Positions 36,057 to 46,159 of a stretch of 64,000 nt of DNA are shown here, in pieces (position 1 is the stretch's first letter; each line of letters starts with the position of its first letter). The notes under the pieces were generated by a model. That model did no database searches. It was not told the origin of the DNA and saw nothing but the letters and a program-made list of their open reading frames with translations. The translations under genes were made by a program, and so were the position numbers. The DNA is taken from contig JACJWN010000003.1 of NCBI GenBank assembly GCA_020637165.1, forward strand, positions 682,001-746,000, read 5' to 3'. This stretch comes from Mycolicibacterium sp. (lineage in GTDB: Bacteria > Actinomycetota > Actinomycetes > Mycobacteriales > Mycobacteriaceae).

Positions 36057-37784
36057 TCAGCACTGGTGTGGTTGCGAACCGCCCAGCAGTGCCGGATCGA
36101 AGCGGTGGGAGACTGCCCGCACCGATTCCATGAACGCCTCGAGGTCCACCGGCCGGCCGGCGAACCAGGTGCCGGTGACCGCCATGGTCTCCTGCAGCCG
36201 GGCCGGGTCGACGGTGTAGGGGTCGGTGTTGAGCACGACGAGATCGGCGAGCTTGCCGGGCTCGATGGAGCCGATCTCATGGTCGCGCTTCTGCTGCCAG
36301 GCCGCGTTGATGGTGTGCGCGGCCAGGGCCTCGTCGAGGGTCAGCGCCTGCTCGGGGGCGTGCACCGTGCCCGAGGCGCTGCGCCGGGTGACCGCGTTCT
36401 GAATGTTCAGCCAGGGCAGCGGAGGTGACAGATAGCCGTCGTTGTGGAAGGTTGGCCGCACCCCGCCGTCGTAGGCGTCGCGGTAGGGCTGCCAGCGGGC
36501 TCCGTAGGCCGGCTCGAAGATCACCCCGTCGTACAGGTCCCCCCAGTACAGCGACTGGAACGGCGACATCGAGGCGGTCACGCCCAACGCCCCGGCCCGA
36601 GCACACTGCTCGCGGCTCGGGGTGGCGAAATGCTCCACCCGCCACCGATGATCGGTCCCGGACAGACCCAACCGGCCCAGCGCCTGCTCGTAACCGTCGA
36701 GAACGACGTCGATCCCGGCGTCGCCGTTGATGTGGGTCGCGATCTGGGTGTCGCGGCCGGCGAATTCCGACACCAGGGAAAGGAACTGGTCGGGGGTGTA
36801 GTTGAGCACCGAGAGCCCCGGAACGGTACCCACCGGGACGTCGGCGATACGGGCACGCTCGGAGTCCAGGTAGGGAACGCTGATCGAGGCCGTCCCGATC
36901 GAGGGGCTGCCGTCCATCCAGATCTTGTAGCCGACCCGCTGGATCATCGGCGACAAGTCCCCGAAGTCCAGTGCCGAGCGCGCACCGGGGTCGTAGGTGG
37001 TCTGATAGAGGCTGTAGCGGACCGGACACCCCGGCAATCCCGCCAGCGCCTCCATCGGCGCCCGCAGCTTGCTGATGAAGCCCAGATCCCCCACCGCGGT
37101 GAAACCGTTGCGGGCCAGGGTCGAATACCACGCACCCAGGTTGAGCAGGGGTGAGGGCACCACGCCGGGAAGGAAGGCCCCCATCGCCATCAGGGTCGCC
37201 TGGGTCTCGAACCCGACCCCGGCGGCGGTCCCGTCCGGGCGGCGGGTCCAGCGGGCATCGGGGGTGTCCGGCGGCGGGGTGGCGTCCGACCAGCCGAACA
37301 GCACGGTCGCCCGCGAATTGAAGTACAGGGCGTGGCCGGTGATGTCGAAGATCAGCACCGGGTGGTCGGGGAAGTACCGGTCCAGGCTGGCGCGGTCCGG
37401 CATGGGGATCGACAGCAGCAGCCGGTCCAGGCCGTTGAACAGCAGCGGTTGCCCGGCTGGGGTCTGCGCGCGGAGTTCGGCGAACAGTGCCTCCACATCG
37501 GCCCAGGTGGGGAATCCCACGAACGGGGCGATCCAGTGCGCGGGCTGCTGGCAGAGCACCGCGGCGGGAACCGGATGGTCATGGGCCTGGATGAAACCCG
37601 GCATCAGGACTTGGGTGCCGAGATCCTCCCACCGGGCATCCGGCGCGGCGGTGCGGCACTGGTCCACCGAACCCACCGCGACGATCTCCCCGGAGTCGGC
37701 GTCCACCGCCACCGCCTCGGCCCGCGGCTGGGCCGGGTTCATCGTGATGACCGAGGCGGCCTTGAGGATCACGGTGGACCCCAT
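36057..37784 (-). CDS. YtcJ-like amidohydrolase (family 3)
   Basis: 575 residues from an ATG that shares a base with the stop of the upstream MFS gene (TGATG). N-terminal composite sandwich, then the metal-site motif GFIQAHDHPV (about 66-75), THINGDAG, WRVEHFA and a late NDGYL region, all typical of the amidohydrolase 3 group that includes YtcJ. Likely hydrolyses an N-acyl or carbamate bond, substrate unknown. The 1-base overlap with the transporter suggests that import or export of its substrate/product is linked. Confidence 0.85.
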   Translation of the reverse strand: MGSTVILKAASVITMNPAQPRAEAVAVDADSGEIVAVGSVDQCRTAAPDARWEDLGTQVLMPGFIQAHDHPVPAAVLCQQPAHWIAPFVGFPTWADVEALFAELRAQTPAGQPLLFNGLDRLLLSIPMPDRASLDRYFPDHPVLIFDITGHALYFNSRATVLFGWSDATPPPDTPDARWTRRPDGTAAGVGFETQATLMAMGAFLPGVVPSPLLNLGAWYSTLARNGFTAVGDLGFISKLRAPMEALAGLPGCPVRYSLYQTTYDPGARSALDFGDLSPMIQRVGYKIWMDGSPSIGTASISVPYLDSERARIADVPVGTVPGLSVLNYTPDQFLSLVSEFAGRDTQIATHINGDAGIDVVLDGYEQALGRLGLSGTDHRWRVEHFATPSREQCARAGALGVTASMSPFQSLYWGDLYDGVIFEPAYGARWQPYRDAYDGGVRPTFHNDGYLSPPLPWLNIQNAVTRRSASGTVHAPEQALTLDEALAAHTINAAWQQKRDHEIGSIEPGKLADLVVLNTDPYTVDPARLQETMAVTGTWFAGRPVDLEAFMESVRAVSHRFDPALLGGSQPHQC

Positions 37785-39277
37785 CAGAGTTCTCCCGCCT
37801 CCACGGCCTCGCGGGTGTGCTGGGCCGCGGCGATCTGCTTGGCCGAGTAGCCGATGAACAGGGCGCTGGCACCGACCAGGACGGCGACCGCCGCAACCCA
37901 CAGCAGCGAATAGGTGTACCCGGCGTCGAGGGCGTCGAGCTGGGCGGGGGTCATGTCGGCGACCGGTCCGGTGGTGCCGCCCAGGTACAGGGTGCGGGAG
38001 ATCTGGACCGCCTGGATGACCACCAGCACCAGCGGTCCGCCCAGGCTCTGCGCCATCAACGTGAGGGCGCTGATCGGCCCGATCTCGCGCGGACCGACAT
38101 TGGCCAGCGCACACAGCGGAAGGACGACCGAGATGATCCCGATGCCGAACCCGCCGATCACGATCGGCAACAGCAGATCCGGGAAGTACGGGATGGTGCG
38201 GGTCAGGGTGGATCCGAAGAGCATCGCCCCCAGTACGAACAGCCCCCCGCCGATGATCAGCCAGCGCGGAGCGATGTGCGGCGCCAGCCGGGCGGTGATC
38301 ACATTGCCCAGGCCCAGGGCCAGTGCGAACGGGATGAACCCGATCCCGGCGTGCAGGGCGGAGTAACCGAGCACGTCCTGGACGTAAAGCCCGATCATCA
38401 CGGTCAGCGTCAGCAGCACCCCGCCGGCCAGGAACAGCGATACGAACGTCGCCACCCGGTTGCGGTTGCGGAACAGCCACAGCGGCACCAGCGGATGGTC
38501 CGCGGAGCGTTCCACCACCAGGAAGGCGATGCCCAGGGCCACCGCCACGACACCCGCACCGATCACCCACGGGTCCGCCCAGCCCCGCGCCGGGCCCTGG
38601 GTGAACACCAGGACCGCGGCGGTGCATCCCAGCGTGGCCAGCAGAGCGCCGCTCACGTCGAGTTTGAGGCGCTCGTGACGGGTTTCCTCGAGCCGGGTCA
38701 GCGCGATCCAGATGATCATCACCCCGATCGGGAAGTTGATCAGGAAGGCCAGCCGCCAGGAGATGACGGTCAGGGCGCCGCCGACCACCAGGCCCAGCAC
38801 CGAGCCAAGGCCCTGCATGGCCGCCGACATAGCCATGGCCTGGTTGCGGGCGTGGCCGACGGCGTAGGTGGTGGCGATCAGCGCCAGCCCGGTCGGGGCG
38901 GCGACCGCGGCTCCGATGCCCTGGACCGCCCGGGCGGCGATCAGCAGCGGGCCGTCGGTGGCCAGACCGCAGGCCATGGAGGCGATGGTGAACACCCCGA
39001 CCCCGGAGATGAAGGCCCGCTTGTGGCCGATGGCGTCACCGACCCGGCCGCCGAGCAGCAGCAGACCGCCGAAGGTCAGCACGTAGGCGGTGATGACCCA
39101 GCTCTTGGCGGCGTCGGAGAGGTCCAGGTCGGCCTGCATGCGCGGCAGCGCGACGATGACGATGGTGCCGTCCAGCGTGGCCATGAGCTGCATGCCGGTG
39201 ATCGCGACGATCGCGATGCCCAGCACGCTGGCGGCAAGCGGCTTAGCCGGCGGTTCGGGGGTGCTCACGCCGGCCAT
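37784..39277 (-). CDS. EfpA-like MFS transporter (DHA2, 14 TM), tandem paralogue
   Basis: 497 residues with about 14 TM segments. Carries the DHA2 hallmarks TLDGTIVIVALP (motif D1) and GGRVGDAIGHKRAF (motif A). Closely resembles the efpA product encoded just upstream: the ends RTLYLGGTTGPV and EAVEAGEL are shared, but it lacks the EfpA N-terminal extension. A duplicated efflux pump coupled to the amidohydrolase. Substrates unknown. Confidence 0.88.
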   Translation of the reverse strand: MAGVSTPEPPAKPLAASVLGIAIVAITGMQLMATLDGTIVIVALPRMQADLDLSDAAKSWVITAYVLTFGGLLLLGGRVGDAIGHKRAFISGVGVFTIASMACGLATDGPLLIAARAVQGIGAAVAAPTGLALIATTYAVGHARNQAMAMSAAMQGLGSVLGLVVGGALTVISWRLAFLINFPIGVMIIWIALTRLEETRHERLKLDVSGALLATLGCTAAVLVFTQGPARGWADPWVIGAGVVAVALGIAFLVVERSADHPLVPLWLFRNRNRVATFVSLFLAGGVLLTLTVMIGLYVQDVLGYSALHAGIGFIPFALALGLGNVITARLAPHIAPRWLIIGGGLFVLGAMLFGSTLTRTIPYFPDLLLPIVIGGFGIGIISVVLPLCALANVGPREIGPISALTLMAQSLGGPLVLVVIQAVQISRTLYLGGTTGPVADMTPAQLDALDAGYTYSLLWVAAVAVLVGASALFIGYSAKQIAAAQHTREAVEAGEL

Positions 39278-39394
39278 GGGTAGCTACCCTACCCAGGACA
39301 CCACCGCTGTTTGACCGCCACGGTGCGGATAGTCGCGGGTGTCCCGGAGATTGTGGCCGCGACGTGCGCCCCCGCCGCGGCCCCGCGCCGGGTA

Positions 39395-40993
39395 CTACAG
39401 CTCCCCCGCGTCGATCGCTTCCTTGACTTCCTGGGCGTGCGCGACCTGCTTGGCGGTGTAGCCGATGAACAGCGCCACCGCACCCACGACGACGGCCACC
39501 CCGGCCACCCAGAGCAGGCCGTAGCTGTAGCCCTGGTCCAGCGCGTGCAACTGCTCCGGGTTCATCCGCTTGACCGGGCCGGTGGTGCCGCCGAGGTACA
39601 GGGTGCGCGAGGTGATGACGGCCTGGATGACGGCCAGCACCACCGGGCCGCCCAGGTTCTGCAGCATCAGCGCGATCGCCGACACCGGGCCGATCTGGTC
39701 GAAGCCCACGCCGGCGATGGCCGAGACGGTCAGCGGCACCACGATCATCCCGATGCCGAGCCCGCCGACCACGATCGGAACAACCAGGTTCGGGAAGTAC
39801 GGGATACCGGCGTCCAGCGTGGAGCCGTACAGCATCGCGCCGAGCACCAGGACGCCGCCGGCCAGCACCAGCACCCGGGGCGCGAAGTAGGACACCAGCT
39901 GCGAGGAGGCGCCCAATCCGACGCCCAGGGCGATCACGAAGGGGATGAACCCGACTCCGGCGCGCAACGCGCTGTAGCCCAGGATGTCCTGAACGTACAG
40001 GCCGATCAGCACCGTCAGGGTGAACATCACCCCGCCGGCCAGGAAGATCGCCGCGAAGGTGGCCAGCCGGTTGCGGTCCCGGAACAGGCTGAACGGAACC
40101 ACCGGGTTGACCGCGGTGCGCTCGACGATCACGAAGGCCGCGAAGGCCAGGACCGCGGCCAGGCCCGCGCCCAGGGTGGACGGGGACATCCAGCCCTTTT
40201 CCGGCGCCTGGGCGAAGCCGAACACCGCCGCGGTGCAGGCCACCGTGGCCAGCAGCGCGCCGGCGGCGTCGAGCTTGAGCCGCTCGCGGTGGGTCTCACG
40301 CAGGGTGGCGTGGGCCAGGTAGATCACCAGCAGGCCGATCGGGACGTTGACCAGGAACGCCAGCCGCCAGGACAGTTCGGTCAGCGCGCCTCCGACGACC
40401 AGGCCCATCACCGAACCGAGGCCGGTCATGGCGGCGAACACGGCGGTCGCGGCGTTACGTGCCGGCCCCTTGGCGAAGGTGGTGGCGACCAGCGCGAGAC
40501 CGGTGGGCGAGGCGATCGCCGCGCCGACGCCCTGCAGCAGCCGGGCGATGACCAGGGTGGCCTCGTCCCAGGCGATTCCGCAGAGAATCGAGGCGATCAC
40601 GAAGAGCGCGACGCCGACGATGAAGGTCCGCTTGCGCCCGATCGTGTCGCCCAGCCGGCCGCCGAGCAGCATCAGGCCGCCGAAGGTCAGCACGTAGGCG
40701 GTGATCACCCAGCTGCGGCCGGCGTCGGACAGTCCGAGTTCGTCCTGAATCCTGGGGAGCGCCACGATCGCGATCGTGCTGTCCATGGTGGCCAGCAGTT
40801 GCATGCCGCCGATGGCGAAGACCGCGGCCAGGAAGCGGGCCGAGGGCAGCCAGGGGGGCGTGCCCATCTTCTGCAGGGCCGTCGAGCGCGAGCGCACCGG
40901 GACCAACGAGGAGTCCGAGGCGTCCCGATAACCGTCCGCCCGGCTCACCCTTTCGAAGGGCGCCGTGCGCTCAGCATCGTTGAGTGCCGTCAT
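39395..40993 (-). CDS. efpA: Efflux protein EfpA
   Basis: 532 residues from ATG. N-terminus MTALNDAER and C-terminus VAHAQEVKEAIDAGEL agree with M. tuberculosis EfpA, and the motifs LLATMDSTIAIVALP and GGRLGDTIGRKR are intact. QacA-type major facilitator, with 14 TM segments, linked in M. tuberculosis to drug tolerance and recently to lipid transport. In H37Rv it adjoins proS; here about 7 kb of extra genes separate them. A perfect palindrome lies 29 bases upstream. Confidence 0.95.
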   Translation of the reverse strand: MTALNDAERTAPFERVSRADGYRDASDSSLVPVRSRSTALQKMGTPPWLPSARFLAAVFAIGGMQLLATMDSTIAIVALPRIQDELGLSDAGRSWVITAYVLTFGGLMLLGGRLGDTIGRKRTFIVGVALFVIASILCGIAWDEATLVIARLLQGVGAAIASPTGLALVATTFAKGPARNAATAVFAAMTGLGSVMGLVVGGALTELSWRLAFLVNVPIGLLVIYLAHATLRETHRERLKLDAAGALLATVACTAAVFGFAQAPEKGWMSPSTLGAGLAAVLAFAAFVIVERTAVNPVVPFSLFRDRNRLATFAAIFLAGGVMFTLTVLIGLYVQDILGYSALRAGVGFIPFVIALGVGLGASSQLVSYFAPRVLVLAGGVLVLGAMLYGSTLDAGIPYFPNLVVPIVVGGLGIGMIVVPLTVSAIAGVGFDQIGPVSAIALMLQNLGGPVVLAVIQAVITSRTLYLGGTTGPVKRMNPEQLHALDQGYSYGLLWVAGVAVVVGAVALFIGYTAKQVAHAQEVKEAIDAGEL

Positions 40994-41021
40994 AGCGGCC
41001 CACCCTACCGCAAAATTAAGA

Positions 41022-41035
41022 AGACTTTAAAGTCT
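41022..41035. promoter_or_regulatory. Perfect palindrome upstream of efpA
   Basis: AGACTTTAAAGTCT, a 14-base perfect palindrome in an AT-rich patch between the cysG stop and the efpA start. It has no loop or U-run arrangement that would suit a terminator, so an operator for a dimeric regulator of efpA is more likely. Confidence 0.5.
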
Positions 41036-41038
41036 CGA

Positions 41039-42262
41039 TCACGTCTCGAACGCGGCGACCGGGCCGATGACGATGATCGCCGGGGGGCGGATACCCTCCG
41101 CGCGAATGCGTTCGGCCACGTCAGCGAGGGTCGCGCGGACGGTCCGCTGGGCCGAGGTGGTGCCGTGCTGAACCACCAGCACCGGCGTTTGCGCAGGCCG
41201 GCCGCCCTTGATCAGCACGTCGGCGAACAGTTCGATGCGTTCGACGGCCATCAGCAGGACCAGGGTCCCGGACAACCGGGCCAGGGCGCCCCAGTCGATC
41301 AGCGATTCCGGATCCCCGGGAGAGATATGGCCGCTGACCACGACGAACTCGTGGTTGACCGCCCGATGGGTGACCGGAACCCCGGCCATCGCGGGCACCG
41401 CGATGGCGCTGGTGACGCCGGGTACGACCGTGACCGGGATCCCAGCCTCGGTGCAGGCCAGAACTTCCTCATATCCCCGAGCGAAGACGAACGGGTCGCC
41501 GCCCTTGAGCCGCACCACGAACTTTCCGGCCCTGGCCCGGTCGATCAGCACGTCGTTGATGGCCTCCTGGGCCATGGCGCGGCCGTAGGGGATCTTGGCC
41601 GCGTCGATCACCTCGACATTCGGCGGCAGTTCGGCCAGCAACTGGGGCGGGGCCAGCCGGTCGGCGACCACCACGTCGGCGTGCGCGAGCAGCCGCCGGC
41701 CCCGCACCGTGATCAGTTCCGGGTCGCCGGGACCGCCGCCGACCAGAGCCACCCCGCCGGGGACCACGTCCGAGGCGCTGCTGGCCACCACGTCCGGAGC
41801 GATACGCCCCTGTTGGAAGGCCTCCCGGATCGCCGAGCGGACCGCCGCGGAGCGCCGGTGCTCCCCGCTGGCGAGCACGCCGAAGCTCAGACCCTCGTAG
41901 TCGAAGGATGCCGGGGTGACGGCGGTGCCGTCGCGGCCGGCGTCGGCGCGGACGCAGAACACGTGCCGGCGTTCGGCCTCGGCCACGATCGCGGCGTTGA
42001 CCGACGGGTCGTCGGTGGCCGCGATGGCGTACCAGGCCCCCTCCAGGTCGCCGTCGCGATAGTCGCGCACCTGAAGGGTGATTCCCGGTTCCTGCTCGGC
42101 GAGGGCCTCCACCGCCGGGGTCGCCGCGCGGGCGACGACGTGCACATCGGCGCCGTGGGCGATCAGGACCGGAACCCGCCGGGCCGCCACCGTGCCGCCG
42201 CCGATGACGACGACCTTCTTGCCGGCCAGCCGCAGCCCGACCAGGTAGGCGTTATCGGTCAC
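41039..42262 (-). CDS. cysG: Siroheme synthase (uroporphyrinogen-III methyltransferase / precorrin-2 dehydrogenase-ferrochelatase)
   Basis: 407 residues. N-terminal Rossmann part with VVVIGGGTVAARRV (18-31), for precorrin-2 oxidation and iron insertion. The C-terminal SUMT domain starts at about 168 with VGGGPGDPELITVRG and continues with RLKGGDPFVFARG. Supplies siroheme for sulfite/nitrite reductases and precorrin-2 for cobalamin. Matches Rv2847c. Separated from cobB by 80 bases in the same direction. Confidence 0.94.
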   Translation of the reverse strand: MTDNAYLVGLRLAGKKVVVIGGGTVAARRVPVLIAHGADVHVVARAATPAVEALAEQEPGITLQVRDYRDGDLEGAWYAIAATDDPSVNAAIVAEAERRHVFCVRADAGRDGTAVTPASFDYEGLSFGVLASGEHRRSAAVRSAIREAFQQGRIAPDVVASSASDVVPGGVALVGGGPGDPELITVRGRRLLAHADVVVADRLAPPQLLAELPPNVEVIDAAKIPYGRAMAQEAINDVLIDRARAGKFVVRLKGGDPFVFARGYEEVLACTEAGIPVTVVPGVTSAIAVPAMAGVPVTHRAVNHEFVVVSGHISPGDPESLIDWGALARLSGTLVLLMAVERIELFADVLIKGGRPAQTPVLVVQHGTTSAQRTVRATLADVAERIRAEGIRPPAIIVIGPVAAFET

Positions 42263-42342
42263 CGGGCGAGCCTAATGAACGCCCCTGATGACGACGGCGG
42301 CCCCAACCCATATGCCGCAGAACGCATGAAGCCGCAGCGTAG

Positions 42343-43713
42343 TCAGCGACGCCCGGCGGCCTGCTCGACGAACCGCCGGATCGCGACCGGGTGCGCCGCG
42401 GGGTGGGTGTGCAGATAGGAGGCGTGAACCCCGCGCTGGAGCACACCGTCCCGCAGTGGCCCGGTGGCCCCCGCGCCGGCTTGGCGCATCATCCAGGCCG
42501 GCTGAACGGTTTCGGCGAACTCGACGCGGGTGCGGTGGAACTCGTGGCCGCTCACCCGCTCGCCGCACCGGTACAGCGGCGAGTCGGCGGGGGCCACCGC
42601 GTCCCGGTAACCCAGGGTCAACCGCGGGGTGAAGGTCGCCGACCCCGCGATGACCCCGCACATCCGATGGCCGTCGAGATCGTCCATCAGGTAGGTCAGC
42701 CCGCCGCACTCGGCGTGCACCGGCGCACCGGCGGCCAGGATCCGGATCTGCTCTTGCACTTCGACATTGGCCGACAGCTGCTCCGGATACTGCTCGGGAA
42801 AGCCACCCGGGAGCACCAGCGCGGCGGTCCGCTCCGGCAGGGTCTGCGACAGCGGGTCGAAACAACGCACCTGCGCGCCGGCGGCCGCCAGCAGTTCGGC
42901 GTGCTCGGCGTAACCGAAGGTGAAGGCGCTGCCGGCGGCCAGCGCCACCACGGGTGCGCCGGGAATCGGTTCTCCCACCGCGTCCTCCGGCGACCACGGC
43001 GCGGCACTCACCGCCGACCGGGCGATGGCCCGCACGGCGTCGAGGTCCACGTGGCGGGCGACCAGATCGGTCATCGCCGCCACCGCGGCCTGGGCCCGAT
43101 CCCCGTGCTCGGCGGCGGTGACCAGACCCAGATGGCGCGACGGCACCGACAGTTCGTCGCGACGGGGCACCGCGCCGAGCACCGGCACGCCGACCGATTC
43201 GCAGGCCTGGCGCAGCACCAGTTCGTGCCGTGGCGAACCCACCCTGTTCAGGATCACCCCGCCGATCCGGATGCCGGTCACGACGGTGGAGAACCCGTGC
43301 AGCACGGCGGCGATCGTCTGACTCTGGCCGCGACCGTCGACCACCAGCAGCACCGGGGCGCCCAGCAGTCCGGCCACCTGCGCGGTGGATCCGCGGGCGG
43401 GGATCGCGAAACATTCGTCGATGCGGCCGTCGAACAGGCCCATCACACCCTCGACCACGGCGATGTCGGCACCCCGGGAGCCGTGCCGGTAGAGCGGCCC
43501 GATCAGCTCCTCCGACACCAGGACCGGGTCCAGATTGCGGCCCGGCCGGCCCGCCGCGAGGCCGTGGTAGCCGGGGTCGATGAAGTCCGGACCGACCTTG
43601 AACGGCGCCACCCGGTCACCCGCCCGGCGCAGCGCCCCCATCAATCCGGTTGCGACGGTGGTCTTTCCGCTGCCGGACGCCGGTGCGGCGATGACGACGG
43701 CGGGTGTGCTCAC
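42343..43713 (-). CDS. cobB: Hydrogenobyrinic/cobyrinic acid a,c-diamide synthase
   Basis: 456 residues from a GTG overlapping the cobO stop (GTGA); the adjacent upstream GTG is equally possible. N-terminal ATP domain with APASGSGKTTVATGL, C-terminal class I glutamine amidotransferase domain with HAECGGLTYL. Amidates the a and c side chains of the corrin ring. Matches Rv2848c. Confidence 0.94.
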   Translation of the reverse strand: MSTPAVVIAAPASGSGKTTVATGLMGALRRAGDRVAPFKVGPDFIDPGYHGLAAGRPGRNLDPVLVSEELIGPLYRHGSRGADIAVVEGVMGLFDGRIDECFAIPARGSTAQVAGLLGAPVLLVVDGRGQSQTIAAVLHGFSTVVTGIRIGGVILNRVGSPRHELVLRQACESVGVPVLGAVPRRDELSVPSRHLGLVTAAEHGDRAQAAVAAMTDLVARHVDLDAVRAIARSAVSAAPWSPEDAVGEPIPGAPVVALAAGSAFTFGYAEHAELLAAAGAQVRCFDPLSQTLPERTAALVLPGGFPEQYPEQLSANVEVQEQIRILAAGAPVHAECGGLTYLMDDLDGHRMCGVIAGSATFTPRLTLGYRDAVAPADSPLYRCGERVSGHEFHRTRVEFAETVQPAWMMRQAGAGATGPLRDGVLQRGVHASYLHTHPAAHPVAIRRFVEQAAGRR

Positions 43714-44324
43714 CACTCGATTCCGCGCTGGCCCTTGCGCCCGGCATCCATCGGATGCTTGACCTTGGTCATCTCGGTGACCAGGTCGGCGGCGTCGAGG
43801 AGAGGTTGCGGGGCGTCCCGGCCGGTGATGACGACGTGCTGGGTTCCCGGCCGCGCTGTGAGGACGTCGACCACCTCCGCAACGTCGACCCACCCCCACT
43901 TCAGCGGATAGGTGAACTCGTCGAGAACGTAGAATTCGTGCCGTTGATCAGCGAGCCGGGCGGCGATCTCGGCCCAGCCCTGCGCGGCGGCCTCGGCGTG
44001 CTCGACCTCGGAACCGGTTTTGCGCGACCAGGACCACCCCGAGCCCATCTTGTGCCACTCCACCGGCCCGCCGACGCCCAGTTCGGCATGCCGGCGGCCG
44101 AGCTCGGCGAACGCCGATTCCTCCCCCACCTTCCACTTGGCGCTCTTGACGAACTGGAACACCGCGACCGACATCCCGGCGTTCCACGCCCGCAGCGCCA
44201 TCCCGAAGGCGGCGGTGGACTTGCCTTTGCCCGCGCCGGTGTGGACCGCGAGAACAGGGACGTTGCGCCGCTGGCGGGTGGTCATACCGTCGTCGGGAAC
44301 GGCGGCCGGCCGGCCCTGCGGCAT
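43710..44324 (-). CDS. cobO: Cob(I)alamin adenosyltransferase CobO
   Basis: 204 residues from an ATG sharing one base with the chlD stop; MTTRQRRNVPVL at residue 14 is an alternative start. Walker A is HTGAGKGKSTAAFG, and VLDEFTYPLKWGWVD is the CobA/CobO Walker B region. Adenosylates the corrin cobalt. Matches Rv2849c. Confidence 0.95.
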   Translation of the reverse strand: MPQGRPAAVPDDGMTTRQRRNVPVLAVHTGAGKGKSTAAFGMALRAWNAGMSVAVFQFVKSAKWKVGEESAFAELGRRHAELGVGGPVEWHKMGSGWSWSRKTGSEVEHAEAAAQGWAEIAARLADQRHEFYVLDEFTYPLKWGWVDVAEVVDVLTARPGTQHVVITGRDAPQPLLDAADLVTEMTKVKHPMDAGRKGQRGIEW

Positions 44325-46159
44325 CAGGCGGCCCCGCGCACGGCCCGGGCCAGGACGTCGGCACGCAGGTGTTCGAGCCGCAGTACCGGGGCGCTCAGGT
44401 GCCCGGCGAGATCGGCGGCCAGTCCCAGCCTGACGTAGGAGGTCTCACAGTCGACCACCACCGCGGCGGCGTCCTCGGCGACCAGCCGCGCCGCCGCGAT
44501 ATGGCTGCGGCGCACGGGATCCGGGCCGCCGGTCGCGCGACCGTCGGTGAGCACCACCACCAGTGGCCGGCGCGAGCGGTCGCGGGCCCGCTCGCGCACG
44601 ACGACGTCGCGCGCCGCCAGCAGCCCCTCGGCCAGCGGGGTGGTGCCGCCGGTGTCCAGACCGTTCAGGCGCCGCGCCGCGATGTTCGCCGAGGTGGTCG
44701 GCGGCAGCACCAGCCGGGCTCCGGCAGCCCGGAATGTCACCACCGCGACCTTGTCCCGACGCTGATAGGCGTCGCGCAGCAGGGACAGCGCCGCGCCGGT
44801 GACCGCCGCCATCCGGTCCCGTGCGGCCATCGACCCCGAGGCGTCGACGACGAAGACCACCAGGTTGCCCTCCCGGCCGACCCGCAGTGCGCGGCGCAGG
44901 TCCTCGGCGGCGGGCCGGACCGGCCCCGGTGACGCGCTGCGCTCGGCCGCCGCGAGAACCGTCGCGAACAGGTGGACACCGTGGCCCTCCTCGCCGGTCC
45001 GGGCCGCCCGCACCGTCGCCCCCGCGGCGTTGCGTGCCGGTGAGCGCCGCCCCGCGGCGCCCTCGCCGACCCCGGGCACCCTTAGCGCGCGGGTCCGGAA
45101 GCTCGGCGCTGGCGGGGCGGACGGCCGCGTCGCCGAGCCGGCGCCCGGGGCCCGGCCGTCACCGGGGTCCGGGGCGTCGGGGATCTGACCGCCGCCCGGC
45201 GGATCGGGGTCCTCGTCGGGTCCGGACACCTCGTCGGCGGCCGACATCGCCTCATCAAGCCGGGCGGGGTCGACCCCCGGGTCGTCGAACGGGTCCCGGC
45301 GCTGCCGATGCGGCAGCGCCAGTTCGGCGGCCACCCGAACATCTTCTGCTGCCACCGCGGCTGCCTCGCGCCAGGCGGCGTGTGCCACCGCCGTGCGGGC
45401 CACCACGAGGTCGGCCCGCATCCCGTCGACGTCGAACGCGGCGCACAACGCCGCGATCCGGTTCAGCTCGCCGTCCGGCAGGACCACCTGGTCGACCCGG
45501 TTCCGGGCCGCGGCGATCCGCCGGGCCAGTTCGGTGTCGGCGGCGGCGTGGCGTGCCGCGAAGCCGGCCGGGTCGGCCTCGTAGGCCAGCCGCGCCCGGA
45601 TCACCTCGGCCCGCACCGCGACGTCCCGCGAGGCGGTCACGTCCACCGCGAGACCGAACCGGTCGAGCAGTTGCGGGCGCAGCTCGCCCTCCTCGGGGTT
45701 CATCGTGCCGATCAGGACGAACCGGGACTCCCAGCTGTGCGACACCCCGTCGCGCTCGACGTAGACCCGGCCCATCGCAGCGGCGTCGAGCAGGACGTCG
45801 ACCAGGTGGTCGGGCAGCAGGTTGACCTCGTCGACGTAGAGCACCCCGCCGTGGGCGCGCGCCAGCAGGCCCGGGGAGAACGCGTGCTCGCCCTCGCGCA
45901 GCACCTTCTGCAGGTCCAGGGATCCGATCACCCTGTCCTCGGTGGCGCCGACCGGCAGCTCCACCAGCCGCGCTCCGGGGTCGGCCTGGGCCAGGACGTC
46001 GGCCAGCGCGCGCACCGCGGTCGACTTGGCGGTGCCCTTCTCCCCGCGGATCAGCACCCCGCCGATCTCCGGGCGCACCGCGCACAGCACCAGCGCCAGC
46101 CGCAGCCGGTCGTGTCCCACGATCGCGCTGAACGGGTAGGACAGCCGGTCGGCGTTCAT
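44324..46159 (-). CDS. chlD: Magnesium/cobalt-chelatase-like AAA-vWA fusion
   Basis: 611 residues. AAA+ domain (1-330) with [14 protein letters not shown] and the sensor/arginine region [24 protein letters not shown], an Asp/Pro-rich linker (about 290-370), and a vWA domain with [13 protein letters not shown] near 440. Combines BchI- and BchD-like parts in one chain, as Rv2850c does. With cobO and cobB downstream it probably serves cobalt insertion; the large CobN subunit is elsewhere. Confidence 0.9.
   Translation of the reverse strand: MNADRLSYPFSAIVGHDRLRLALVLCAVRPEIGGVLIRGEKGTAKSTAVRALADVLAQADPGARLVELPVGATEDRVIGSLDLQKVLREGEHAFSPGLLARAHGGVLYVDEVNLLPDHLVDVLLDAAAMGRVYVERDGVSHSWESRFVLIGTMNPEEGELRPQLLDRFGLAVDVTASRDVAVRAEVIRARLAYEADPAGFAARHAAADTELARRIAAARNRVDQVVLPDGELNRIAALCAAFDVDGMRADLVVARTAVAHAAWREAAAVAAEDVRVAAELALPHRQRRDPFDDPGVDPARLDEAMSAADEVSGPDEDPDPPGGGQIPDAPDPGDGRAPGAGSATRPSAPPAPSFRTRALRVPGVGEGAAGRRSPARNAAGATVRAARTGEEGHGVHLFATVLAAAERSASPGPVRPAAEDLRRALRVGREGNLVVFVVDASGSMAARDRMAAVTGAALSLLRDAYQRRDKVAVVTFRAAGARLVLPPTTSANIAARRLNGLDTGGTTPLAEGLLAARDVVVRERARDRSRRPLVVVLTDGRATGGPDPVRRSHIAAARLVAEDAAAVVVDCETSYVRLGLAADLAGHLSAPVLRLEHLRADVLARAVRGAA

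Noticed and set aside
39311-42418. Plus-strand open frame of about 1035 codons over efpA and cysG
   Set aside because: Antisense shadow; His/Asp/Gln-rich composition typical of high-GC mirror frames.
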